Source: Artemisia argyi (Eukaryota; Streptophyta; Magnoliopsida; Asterales; Asteraceae). Taken from it: a stretch of DNA of 64,000 nucleotides. The notes under the pieces were generated by a model that had not been told where the DNA came from, searched no databases, and saw only the letters and a program-made list of their open reading frames with translations. A program made the translations under genes and the position numbers. The DNA is taken from NCBI GenBank assembly GCA_030686995.1, contig CM060696.1, positions 9,840,487 through 9,904,486 of the forward strand, written 5' to 3'. Shown here piece by piece: positions 33,580-46,156 of the stretch (positions within the stretch are counted from its first letter, which is position 1; each line of letters opens with the position of its first letter).

Positions 33580-36296
33580 ATTAAATGAGAATTATATAAA
33601 TAGATAATGTTATAGGCAGATGTAAATATTATAATAAACAATGTGGAAGCAATAAAAGAGCTTATATAATTTTTCTTGGAGAAATATGATGATGTGTTAA
33701 ATTCTTCATATTATTCGAATTTTACATAAAAATGTGCAATTGAAGCACATGTGGTCATAAACAAGAAGTATATGAGCCAAGATTATTTTATTGAGTGGCA
33801 TGACCGGTTGGACCATCCCGGTTCAATGATGATGCGAAATGTATAAAAGAACCATAGGTTCTTCAAGGTTGATTTATTTGATCTTATTGTTTTCAATGGA
33901 AGTTAATGTTCATATATCACCACCATATTAAAGTGATGACTTTGTCCTATAAAGTTTTGGAAAAAATATAAAGGGGATGTATTCAGGCCCATACATCCGT
34001 CATGTGGATCATTTTGAGTTTTAAAATTGAAGCATCGTCAAAATGATCATTAAATACGCAACTTAAGGTTAGCTTGGTTAGTGGCTCGACTTATAAAATG
34101 CGAGCACGTTTTCCAAATTAAATCATTGAGAATGGTGGTGAATACTTCCAAGTATTAGGCTATTATTGGAATAAGTGTTGAACATAAAAGTAGCCTATGT
34201 TCCTACGCGAATTGCTTTTGTTGAAACGTTTATAAAACGTCTTCAGTTGATTGCAAAGCCAATAATATTGTGAGAACAAAACTTTTAGTTTATGGGGCAT
34301 GTTATGACATATGAATCACATCTTGCCAACAATCTATAATGAATCCTCCCCAATAAAATGGTTTATGGTCATGAACCATATGTTTCCCATATAAGAATTT
34401 TGTAAATGTGCGATATATGTTTCTTGTAAATCCACCACAACGCACAAAAAAAATGGGATGTAGAAATTGATAATTCATTCAGGGGGAGAGAATGAGCAGC
34501 GAGAAATATGAAATGAATTATGATATAAATGTTGATCCTCAATATGAACTTAAAGTTCAAGGGACAATTTATATTCCTAATCTAGTAGTTGCCAGACAAG
34601 TTTCGTGGCCTAAATAAAGTGACTAGATCATACATACGCTGCTAATGCTCTAATTAAATGTGTGTCCCAACATTAAAACCAATGATTGATAGTAAGTCTA
34701 TGGCACGTCTGCAACGTGATAGACTAATCGATTCCAAATAAAAGTCCTCGATTGAAGTGATAAAATGGAGCAAGAAAATTAAGATGGTCAAATCGAGGTA
34801 TAAAGACCCCATAATAGCCTTGTAAAGATACACTAGACATGAAGGTTCTTGAAAAATCCCGAGTAGATGAAAATCCATGAGATCTCAATAAATAAATGTC
34901 TAGTAAAGTGTGGAATCGAAAAGTAATGAATCGACGTCGATAGTACTATTGTATATGATAATGGGCATGGTAATAATTATGAAAATATATAAGATATCGT
35001 TATAATCATGGCGAGGATCATGGAAGCAATACCCGAAAGAAGTGCAGATGTATAAATAAATGGCCAAAAGATATAAAGACGCAAAGAATTAATGAAAGGT
35101 TGAAGTCTCTTGTGATGAGACATGGTTACTGGGACTTGAAGTCCATACATATGAATATTTAAACTTATTGGATATGCATAAGTCTTTATGAGAAAATGAA
35201 ATGAAATTATGCATAAGGTACAAGTGATGGCACACATGTATTTTCTCAAAGACTTGTAAATGATCATGCAGATGCATGTTCACATGTGGTGGATATTGTA
35301 TAAGTCTGGCAATGTGTAAAATATTGAAATGCGTCTAAAAGATATATGAATAGAGTTCATACGAGATTTTAATATAGAATATAAAATGCATGAAGCATGC
35401 TAGTGATTTTTAATGATTAAAGCATATAAGAAAAGTTCTCGAGAACACTATTTGATTGTATTGAATTAATCATGTTTTTGGCAAACGTTTGATAATTGCC
35501 TTAGTGTATAGTTTGTGCCAAATAAAGAATTATGTTTGCATAGAAACTTTATAAAGAGATCTAGATTTGAATATTGTTTAAGTTTCATGTTGTTTGATTT
35601 ATGATTATAAAGGCAACTGAATGCATTGAAGTTGAATTTGAAACAAAAGACAAAGTTTGTCTTAATTTACAATTTGAACATCTAAAGGATGAAATATGTG
35701 TGCATCATGAAAATAAAGAAAGATGATAAATATCTTTATATGGATAAACGACACTTATGTTTATGAGGTCACATGATGTGGAAAAGACCCCCTTGATTTC
35801 TAAAGATGATGATCACAGATTTAAAAGTGCCATAATAAAATGTGTATGAAACATTTATAGTTCGCGTTAATGATCATACATGATGTAATCTATCATTTAC
35901 TTTGAATTTGTTGGAAATTTATAACTTGTGAAGTATGATAATATACTTGAATGAGATGTATGACGTATGTTATTCCTTAAATTGGATATGCGAACAACAT
36001 ATAGAGAATATTTATTCACGTGATTCTATCAAGACATTTTAAGATGCATTTTACTGATTCAATGAGCTTAAGTGATGTGATCATCAGGGGGAGAGAAGAT
36101 ACGCGTTGCACTCTTTTTTCCTTGACCACGGTTTTATCCCCACAGGGTTTTCCGGAAAGGTTTTTAATGAGGCAACATCCCTGAGCGTATAAAGGAATTA
36201 TGTACTCTTTTTCCTTCACTAGATTTTTGTCCCACTGGGTTTTGTCTAGTAAGGTTTTAACGAGGCATAATCCTAAAATGGACAACCAAGGGGGAG
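33580..36296 (+). pseudogene. Ty1/Copia polyprotein relic
   Basis: Heavily decayed. Around 34150-34340 the translation gives GISVEHKVAYVPTRIAFVET and FIKRLQLIAKP, a Copia integrase block. Near 35640-35690 it gives TKFCLNLQIEH-like residues from the reverse transcriptase. Many stops and frameshifts. Repeated GGGGGAGAG stretches (34480, 36090) and the final CCAAGGGGGAG polypurine tract lead to the 3' LTR. The 5' LTR is missing at the left edge. Confidence 0.75.
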
Positions 36297-36504
36297 TGTT
36301 ATGGATAATTATAATATGGATGTCCATATCTTATAGGATATTGATTAGAGGTATTTGACTTATATTAGGAGATTATTTATCTTCCGGAATATTCTATCTT
36401 GTATTATAAATATACCTCTTTATGAGATGAATAATATAGAGTTATCCATTCTCTCTATCTTTTTGTTATTTGTATTCTTGTTTTATTATTTATTATTCAC
36501 AACA
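36297..36504 (+). repeat. 3' LTR of the Copia relic
   Basis: 208 bp, TGTTATGGATAAT...TTCACAACA, directly after the polypurine tract. A second LTR of the same family and length is at 62471-62678, about six differences away. Confidence 0.88.
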
Positions 36505-37455
36505 TTTTTATAGATTTTAAGTAGGTTATGATTTTCTTGAAAATTTTGGCATCTTCAGCTCTATTTTTGTCTAACTTAAAAGTTCAATTACGCAAAATAT
36601 AAAACATGAAAGTTGTAGATTTTTTGCCATTATTTACCTTGAAATTTGAATCACTCAATCCAGATATGATATGAGTGAGATATCGCATTTTGAAAATCAC
36701 GTTTTACACGTATTTAATACACATAAGGTGTTTGATCAAATGTCTAAAAGAGGTTTTTATTGAGAGCGTGGGGCATCAATGATGTAAACAACCTTAAACA
36801 TATGACAATGTAGTCTAAAGAGTTCACACCTACATGTTATAATTGAGCTTGTCAAGATGTGTCATGACAAGCTTGGTAACGCATGCTGAAGCTTTGTCAA
36901 GAATCAACAAGGTTGGTTTCGACGATGGTGATGCGGTGGTAGACGGGTCATCAATAACTATAGATTGGACAGAAGAGCTTGTGAAAGATCGCATGAAGCA
37001 ACGAGGTTTTAAGATGCAAAGTCATAGGAGCTGCATCAAGGTGCTTTGCCCATCAACTTCCTCAGCCACCCTTCTAGCTAATGCACCGCCGCCCAATATC
37101 ATGAAATTATCTCGACAGTTAAACTATCTAGTAACAACAAACAAAGCATGGGTACTTGTAGATTCACCAATGATATGCTTTAGGACATCAAAATAGTCAA
37201 ATGTTTCGAAACTCAGCAAACAAAGCATGCGGTATTTGTAGAAGAACTTGTAAATTCACCAATGATGTGCTTTTGACATCAAAATGTTCACAGTGATTCT
37301 TGAAGAAGTAATAACAGGCGGCATATAGAAGAAGTAATAGCAATGGTCAAGCTTTAGTCGACTTTAGGTGGACTTTAAATGAAAGCTGGTCAAACTTTAG
37401 TTGACTTTAGGTGTAAAGAAAATAACGTAGAGAATTTTAATAAAACAAAACAAAT
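36505..37455. other. Intergenic with one unrecognised frame
   Basis: A 117-codon plus-strand frame (36843-37196) contains NKVGFDDGDAVVDGSSIT and DWTEELVKDRMKQRGFKM. I recognise no family, and no splice context is evident. It could be a decayed exon or chance. The rest is AT-rich. Confidence 0.3.
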
Positions 37456-37766
37456 GGTTAAGTCCAATTATTGGCCATGAATTTTCTTAAATTTTCAATT
37501 GTAAGGTAATGAACTTTGGAAAATACTATTATCACCATCCAATCTTTTTTGTACTAGAAAATATTACCCATATATGAAAATTTTGTGAAAGTATATTACC
37601 CGTATGACGGACCAAGATAAAAGTACATTACTCATATGATGGACCGAGATAAAAGTAAATTACATGGAAATTTTAAAAATTTGGATGGTCATAATGGTAT
37701 TTTCAAAGTTCATTACCTACAATTGAAATTTGAGAAAGTTCATATTCAATCCATGGACATAACCCT
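37456..37766. mobile_element. Mutator-like MITE
   Basis: 311-bp element with long inverted arms: TTTTCAATTGTAAGGTAATG at 37487-37506 against CATTACCTACAATTGAAA at 37711-37728, extending to GGTTAAGTCC/GGACATAACC. Flanked by the 9-bp repeat AAAACAAAT (37447-37455, 37767-37775), the Mutator duplication length. Confidence 0.65.
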
Positions 37767-38396
37767 AAAACAAATCGAACTTAATTCTTTTGTCAACAAA
37801 TTTACAAACTCAAATGAATCTTCAATCAAAACCGAAAATCAAAACAAACAATTCTTTAAACCAAACACGATTAAACGAGCCTTTTTTCCTATGTAAATTG
37901 TAAGACATGAAGACTCACCGAGCTTTAGGTGGAGACCGGTCGAGCTTTAGGTGACCAATATCTCCATATCGTTCAAAAAAAGAAAAAAAAAAGGCGAGCT
38001 ATAGTCAATTGAAGTTGCAAACAAAAGAAAAACGTGAAGATAGTCGAGCTTTATTCGACCTTGTGAGAAAATTCATCTTCAAATAACCAAAAACCAATCT
38101 ATATTTCCAAGAATACGATTGTTCAATAGCACAACTGAATGCAAATAAAATAACCATTTACTAAATAACGAAAACATAGTCACATAGGATGTGGTTCGCT
38201 CCGGTACGAAAACAAGAAATGGGAGTGCAGTTCGCTAACTCCCTAAAATTTGGTACGAATGGTGGGTAGACTCATTTCGGTACGCTCCGGCTTGCTTCAG
38301 TTCGATGTAATATATATTTTGGTACAATGTACTCAATCTGGCATGATGTACCATATTATACTTATACATATATAAGTTTTAATTATATATTATAAC
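37767..38396. other. Intergenic spacer
   Basis: Contains repeated GTCGAGCTTTA(G/T) phrases (37916-38055), also seen at 37350-37400. No gene. The left flank of the large Helitron. Confidence 0.4.
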
Positions 38397-39156
38397 TATA
38401 TACTAAAAAGGGGGCTATTTAGCCCAAATTCTTGGCCCGTATATTTTTTACCCGGCCCTTTTCGCACTTTGGTATAACCCGACGCTTATACAACTGTTCA
38501 CCATTACTCACACTTTCTTCTTGCTCAGGGGATCCGACCGCTTTTGCTCCGACCACCTTGCCCGCCATCACTTAGGTCCGATCCAATGGGTTTTATTAGT
38601 TGCTACAGTGCTTTGTGAGGGGATGCACAGTGTTAACAACAGTAAAATGGGTTTTTTATTCAATGTGCGGCTAGGCTTATTCCAGTTGTTGCTGCTACAG
38701 CCCTTTCAACCTTCCTATCCACATCTTTCTTTTAGGTTGGTGTAGATAAGGTTGGGTTAGTTTATTTGTTTCTTATGTTTTCCTGCTTACAGTAAAAAGG
38801 CTATCCACAATTGCTGATCTTGCGATATTGGTTGTAAAATTTGTTAAAGGTTTGACTTTTTGGAGCTTCTTTTTATAGGATTGCTTCTTTTCTATTGCCC
38901 TTTTTGTATGCTCTGTTCCCTATTTATGTTAAAAAAAATTTGTTATCACTTTCGTCTACTACATGGTTATGTTGATATTTTGCAGTAGCTTAGTTATTGT
39001 AGGGTTTAGGTTAGGCCTCATTCAATTTTGTGGATTCCGCACTTATTTAATTTTTCTGACTCAAAAGAAATTAAATGACCCTATATTAGGGTTTTGGTGT
39101 TATTTAATGACCTTATTTAATTTTCTGCCTTGGTTGTCATTTAATGTGTTCTAACA

Positions 39157-39204
<48 letters not shown>

Positions 39205-39429
39205 AAATATTTGTGCTAACTCTAACTTTAAATTTTTGCAAACGACATATGCATTCCTTTATGATAATGCCTTATTGTGAACCGTTAGTCATAATTTGCC
39301 TGCCGAATATAGTTACTTCCCGTCATCAAATTAGTTGGTACTTTTCTAATTATGCGTCGAAAGTTAAATGATCCTGATACAAAAAACTATGATCAATTCT
39401 GTAAAAACCCAAAAAAAAATGTGCTCCTA

Positions 39430-42400
39430 TCCATGAACGTGTTGCCAATGTTGTGCAAACAAACCCTGCACAAGCCTCCTTGCACAGTCAATCTGTTACA
39501 CCGTTTGCTTTAAATATTGCTGAAGGTGTTCCCTTAACGCCGGCCAATGTTTCTTCTCAAGGTTAGCTCATGTTCTATTTCATGTCCAGTTGTTGTCATT
39601 GCTCTTTTTTACATATTTGTATTTCTATGCTAAGGATGCATATGCATATTTTCAGATGCTCTTTATCGACAAAAAGATAGGATTTCAAAGCGTATGCTTC
39701 AAATGCATGGTGCTTTGCAGACACATACGCTACCTCCACAATTGGACAACTTTGTTGGTAATTGCAATGCTAAACTTATTATATCTGTCCTTGCTTTATT
39801 GTTGATCTATTTGTCCTTATATTTCAATCATCGTTAAACCCACGTGATGTCCATCTGTGTGTTTCAAGGCCGAGGTAGGCGTGCTTGCAAACAGCAGCGT
39901 GAATTAAAATCCGGTCAACAGGAAGTTTTGGTCTTCCTGCAGCTTCTGTTATTGGTCATCCTTCACAACAACTTTATAAAGAGTGTAGTGGATCAAATAC
40001 AGATGGTGTCGCAAATGATCTGAATCAACGTAACTTCAAAAACTTAAGATTCCCTCAGTTAAAATGTTCTTTTTCCCTAAAATTAAAATTCCTTATCAAT
40101 AGTTTGTTTTTTTATACATGCAATTTATGACTGTCTTTAGTTTTTTTCCTTATTGCCAGGATTAATTGCACAATCAATGCAAGAAGTTAACACACCCTGT
40201 TTACTCTTACCTACAGATGGTGCCAATGTTACACAACAACTTTCTCATGTCGGCATGTTAGACAATGCTGCTAATGGTTGGAATTCTACATTTGCTACAT
40301 AATTTTTTGCATGATTCAAATCATTCACGGCTGCATATATACATGTTTAGTAATTACTGTCTTTTTTTTTTTCCTTTTTCTTACAGACACAACCGGAGGT
40401 GCAATGCCTATGGATAAGCGTAAAAGGCAAGATACATCAGCCAGTCAAACCAAAAGAAGCCGTGTTCGCCAACATTATTCACCAGCTGATACAAATGAAG
40501 GTGACCATTGTTTATCTGTTTTAAAACAAATGGCATTTTTTGTATGTGCATTACAAATTTATTGAATGATATTTTTTTTATGTGTTTCTTATATACATTC
40601 TTTTGTTTTTGATGTTAGAAATGCGTTTGAATGGAGCTATTCAGGTCTGTTCCAAAAGTAATAGCGCACCTGTGGAAAAAAGCCAGTCTAAAAGCAACTT
40701 AAGCACTCATGCGAATGCACTTAATACTCGCGAACAATGCCAGCTAATATCTGCACAATGCTGTAGAGATAGTAATGGTGTCCCTGAAGGTAAATATCAC
40801 TAGCCTTTTACTTACAACCTTAAGCTCATGGTTAAACATTAGGTTGTTTACATTTGTAGGTCCACACATTTATTGGTAAATTGGTTCCTTTCTTTTTCTT
40901 GCAGAAGCAACCAACGATCGAAGATCTATCAATCAGCATACACCTGTGGAAAAAAGTCATTCTAGAAACAACCTAGACACTCATAGCAATGCACCTGATG
41001 CCCACGAACAATGCCAACTAATGGCTGCAGGATGCTCTAGAAACAATAACAATGTGCCTGAAGGTAAATATCACTGCCCTGTTAGTTAAAACCTTAAACT
41101 CATGGATAACCAATCAGTTGTTTACATTTGTAGGTCAGCACATTTATTAATAGATTGGTTCCTTTCTTTTTCTTACAGAAACAACCAACGGTGGAAGATC
41201 TATGAATCGGCGTAAAAGGCAAAGCACAGCAGAAGGTCAGTCCAAAAGGAGGCGTGTTCACCAACAATATTCAGCAGCCAATGAAAATGAAGGTAAGCAT
41301 TTGCCTTTTCTTTTTATAAAACTTATTTTTGTCTTTCTGCATGTTTTTTCACATTTTGCCTAAAAAAAATGTTTCTTTTTTCTGTAGATGCATCTCCTTT
41401 TTATCAAGATTTAGGTGACTGTAATGAACGATGTCAGTACTGCAATGCTGCGTTTTGGAATGGAGAACAACTTGCAGGCCATCGCTCTCAAACAGGTCAT
41501 CCTAGGTATCATTTGTGTTGTGGAGACGGTAAGATCTTTATGGAGCCTGAAACTGATCCCCTAGAATACATCAAAGAGCTGCTTGCAAACAACAGTTTTA
41601 TGCAAAACATACGAGCTTATAATCAAATGTTTGCAATGACGTCATTTGGAGCGAAAATTGACACAACAGTTAACCAGGCAAGAGGCCCGTATGTTTTTAA
41701 AGTTTCTGGTCAAATTTATCATAATATCGGCTCGCTATGTCCTACTGGTGATGATGACCCGTGCTTTCTGCAATTGTATATTTACGACACACAGAACGAA
41801 GTTAAGAATAGAATGAACCACTTTCAAAGCTCTGGTGATCATCCCTTAGATCCAGCTATTGTGCAAGGTCTTATTCATTTTTTAGATGCTCACAATCGAT
41901 TAGTCCAAGTCTTTAGAACTGCAAGAGACAAATGTGCAGAGGCGGATGTTCCTGAATTTAAAGTACGTCTTTACAATGCTAAAGGTGCACGCAACTATGA
42001 CCTCCTTACATCTCAAAGTCTGGGAGCCATAGTGTTTGATAGTGGTCCAACAACTGAAGCAGACTACGATGTGATTATTGAGTACAGAGACGCTCCGCCA
42101 AAAAGAATTAACAAGCTTCATCAGTCATACATGTCGCTGCAGTTTCCACTTATTTTCATCTACGGCGAGACAGGATATCATACAGATCTGATGTTGCGGT
42201 CAGCAGACCCAAACAAGAGGATGAGGCGGGTTTCGATGAATGCATTCTACACATACCAACTACACCCTAAACATGGTCAATATAATTTGCTTTTTAGAAC
42301 AGGCCGGCTCTTCCAGCAATATGTCGTTGGTGTCTATTGTTGTATAGAGCAAAATAGAATGGATTTCTATAGAAAACACCAGAATGACATTAGAGGGGAC

Positions 42401-45400
42401 TTTTTATCGGGTCTCTATGATGCAGTTTCAAGAGGTGATTGTGACGGGTCAAACGTGGGTTCACAGATAATTTTACCTTCTTCGTTCACCGGGGGCCCAA
42501 GATATATGTATAGCCACTATCTAGATGCATTGGCGATTTGTCGTGTGCTTGGTAACCCACAGTTTTTCATCACGTTTACATGCAATGTCAACTGGCCCGA
42601 AATACAGCGATACATGGCAGATTTCCCTCAGTTAACTCCAGCTGACAGAGCAGATATGGTTTGTAGGGTTTTTGAGTAAAAGATTAAGTCTTTTATCAAG
42701 TTTCTTAAGCAAAAACAGCCATTTGGATATGTCACAGGAGGTATACTTTAATTTTTTTTTCCTAACTAAACACATTAAATTTTGTTTTTAAAGTAAGTTG
42801 GTCTATAATCTCTTAATATGTATTGCTTCATTGATTGACATGCAGTGTTGTACACTGTTGAGTTTCAAAAACGTGGGTTACCGCATATTCATACACTTCT
42901 ATGGGTTTCTTCGTCAAGCAGAATACAAAATGCCCAAGATGTTGACCAGTATATTTCTGTAGAGTTGCCTGATCCAGAAACTGATCCCCGTGGGTACAAA
43001 ATTGTTTCAGAAATGATGATGCATGGGCCCTGTGGAAAAGCAAACTTGAATGCACCGTGTATGCAAGGCGAAGAATGCCACAAAAAATTTCCCGAAGAGG
43101 TATAACGCTGAAACTTTTTTTGACGAAAAAGGCCATGTGCACTATAAAAGAAGAGAGTCAAGAGTTTCTGTAACAAAACATGGTGTGAAGCTTGATAACA
43201 CATACGTCGTCCCGTACAATAGGTCATTATGCTTAGCATTTGAAGCACATATCAATGTAGAATACTACGGGTGGAGTATGCTCATAAAATACTTATTCAA
43301 GTATATATCAAAGGGTACAGATAGGATTTTTGCACAAGTGACCAGGTGTGTTGGTGATACATCAACTTCAGCAATACAGTGAAATCCATATATCGATGAA
43401 ATCCAAAATTTCATAGATGGCCATTTTATATGCCCCCATGAGGCGTGTTGGAGGATCCTTAAATTTGAAATACACGCTAGAGAACCGGCTGTGCAAATAC
43501 TTGCAGTGCACCTTGAAGACATGCAACATGTAACCTTCAGAGCTGGTGACAGCTTGGAAAACATAGTGAATCGTCCTGACAAGAAGATGACTACACTGAC
43601 TGAATGGTTTACCTACAACATCGAAAACACAGATGGACGTGAGTTCACTTACTTAGAGTTTCCAGCACACTTTGTTTGGTATGAAGATAGTAAAAGCTGG
43701 TCTAAGAGAAAGAATAGCAAGTACTCTGTTGGTCGTCTTGCATACGTGCACCCAAGTTTAGGAGAACTGTTTTATTTTAGAATGTTGTTGTGTCATCAAA
43801 AAGGATGTAGGGGGTTTACAGAAGTTCGAATGGTTAACCGAGTTGTGTATCCTACATACAGAGATGCATGTGACGCGCTTGGTCTGCTTGGAAACGATAA
43901 AGAGTGGGATATAGCTCTTGAAGAGGCATGTATGTCAGCATCATCAGCAGAATTAAGGTTTCTTTTTGCTCAGCTTCTGACACATTGTGAAATTACAGAC
44001 CCTTTGCGCCTATGGAACAAATACTGGCAAGAAATGGGTCACGATATTCCATGTGTTGTTTCAGAATATGTGCGAATCCCAAACTATCATGTTAATGATG
44101 AAGAATTGCAAGGTTACATATTGTATGAGCTGCAAATATTGTTAAGTAGTTGTGGCAAATCAGTTAGAGACTACAGTTTGCAGTTGCCTCCAAGAGAACT
44201 ACTCGAGCAATTAAACAACTGCTTATTAATGGAAGAAAATAATTATAATCGAAGACTGCTGGCACAAGAGAGAGATGAGTCCGTACCAAAGTTAAACGCT
44301 GATCTGAAAAGAATTTATGATGTTATTATGAATGCTTTCATGGAGAATACACAAGAGTTGGTTTTTGTATATGGTCATGGCGGCACTGGTAAGACCTTTT
44401 TGTGGAAAACAATTATAAGTGCCTTGCGTTCAGAAGGCAAAATTGTGCTCGCGGTTGCTTCTTCAGGCATAGCATCACTCCTTCTTCCATCAGGCAGAAC
44501 TGCACACTCAAGATTTAAAATCCCTCTCGAGCTTACAGACGAGTCATTGTGCAAGATTAAAAAAAATACTCACATGGGCAGGTTGTTAATAGAAACAGAT
44601 CTAATTATTTGGGATGAAGCACCTATGAATGATCGCAAATGCTTTGAAACCTTGGATAGAACTCTCAGAGATATTCTAGATGCTCCTGACATTCTTTTCG
44701 GTGGAAAGACAATTGTCTTGGGTGGAGACTTTTGACAAACACTGCCTGTCATAAAGGGTGCACCAAAGATGGAAATAATAGCGTCATCTATCGCAAGCTC
44801 ACATATGTGGTCACAGTTTAGGCTAATGACACTTAAAGAAAATATGAGGTTATTTAGATCAGGCCTCAGCTTAGAAGAACAGAGCTTGGCACAGTCGTTT
44901 GCATCATGGCTTCTTGATGTTGGCGATGGAAACATTGGTGAAATTGACGAAGAAGACAACAGAGACACAACATGGGTTGAAATTCCAGAAAGATACTGTA
45001 TTGAAGATGATGAAAAGGGTCTCGATAACCTCATAGATTTCATTTATGATAAACCAACACTCCAAACACCTTCAGCAGTTACCCTACAACAAAAAGCAAT
45101 TATTTGTCCAAAAAATGAAACCGCAGATATTATTAATTCACAAGTTCTAGAAATGGTTGAAGGTGACGTTACAACATACGCAAGCTATGATACCGCTATC
45201 CCAGTTACCAGTAGTGGTGCTGAAACAGATATGTTATATCCTCCCGAGTATTTAAACACATTTAAGATAGCAGGATTTCCACCACATAAGCTTCAGCTAA
45301 AGGTTGGAGCACCGGTTATGCTTCTCAGAAATGTTAGTCTTGCTGGAGGCTTATGCAATGGCACACGCATGATAGTGACGCAGCTTATGTCAAGACTTAT

Positions 45401-45932
45401 TCAAGTTCAAATCATCACTGGAACAAGAGTCGGTGAAAAAGTTTTTATACATAGGATACCTTTGGTTCATAAAGATGAAAATCTTCCTTTCCATTTCAAA
45501 CGCACCCAATTTCCAATTAAAATTTGTTACGCTATGACTATTAATAAAAGTCAAGGCCAATCCCTGAATAAAATTGGTGTGTACCTTCCAGAACCAATTT
45601 TTGGTCATGGTCAGTTATATGTTTCTCTCTCTAGAGCAACATCCCCTCATGGTTTAAAAGTCCTGATGAAACAACAAGAAAATCGTAAACCAAATGAGAC
45701 CAAAAACATAGTTTACAAAAACTTTTTGGCAACAATAAAAAACACAGGTTTTTTTATAAACAAGAGATTTACGTGCTTTAATACATACCTTCTATATGCC
45801 TATTTTCACTTTCCCTTCTATTACTATTTTTTTCACTTCACTTTCTCATTTTTTGTGCAGCTTATGGTTTTTTATCATATATGTTTCCCTTATTACCAAC
45901 CATATGATATTTCCCTTTTAGCATTTCTTTAG
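39430..45932 (+). pseudogene. Helitron Rep-helicase (RepHel), broken
   Basis: Rolling-circle transposase. N-terminal exons (about 39430-39558, 39656-39754, 40387-40500, 40619-40791, 40904-41064, 41180-41291) precede the main body from 41387. The Helitron_like_N region ends with FFITFTCNVNWPEI near 42560. After an intron (42739-42844) comes the HUH motif in GLPHIHTLLW (HIH at 42884-42892), then the tyrosine motif YLFKYISKG (near 43290). The PIF1-type helicase has Walker A GHGGTGKT (44373-44396), Walker B LIIWDEAP (44601-44624), and C-terminal GQLYVSLSRAT near 45610. Lesions: TAA 42677-42679, one-base frameshift near 43093, TGA 43380-43382, TGA 44733-44735 (probably CGA to TGA in GGDFRQ). Key catalytic motifs survive, so the decay is recent. 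Confidence 0.9.
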
Positions 45933-46156
45933 ATAATTGCCCTTCTTAGTATAACAGATAGTAACATAACTACATACTAGCATCCTTTTGCTTTCATCAA
46001 ACTATAATAAATATTAGTACATAAGCAGGTATATTGTGAGTAAATTTTTTTTTACCATTTGTTCTTATATTATTAGTAATAGAATGTCAAACAACCATGT
46101 TTACTTAAAATACTTTTTATTTAACTCACTAATTTTTATGATATGTTAATTCTTAG

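Noticed and set aside
36843..37196. Stand-alone gene
   Set aside because: No recognisable domain, splice context or promoter. Kept only as an unrecognised frame in the intergenic entry.
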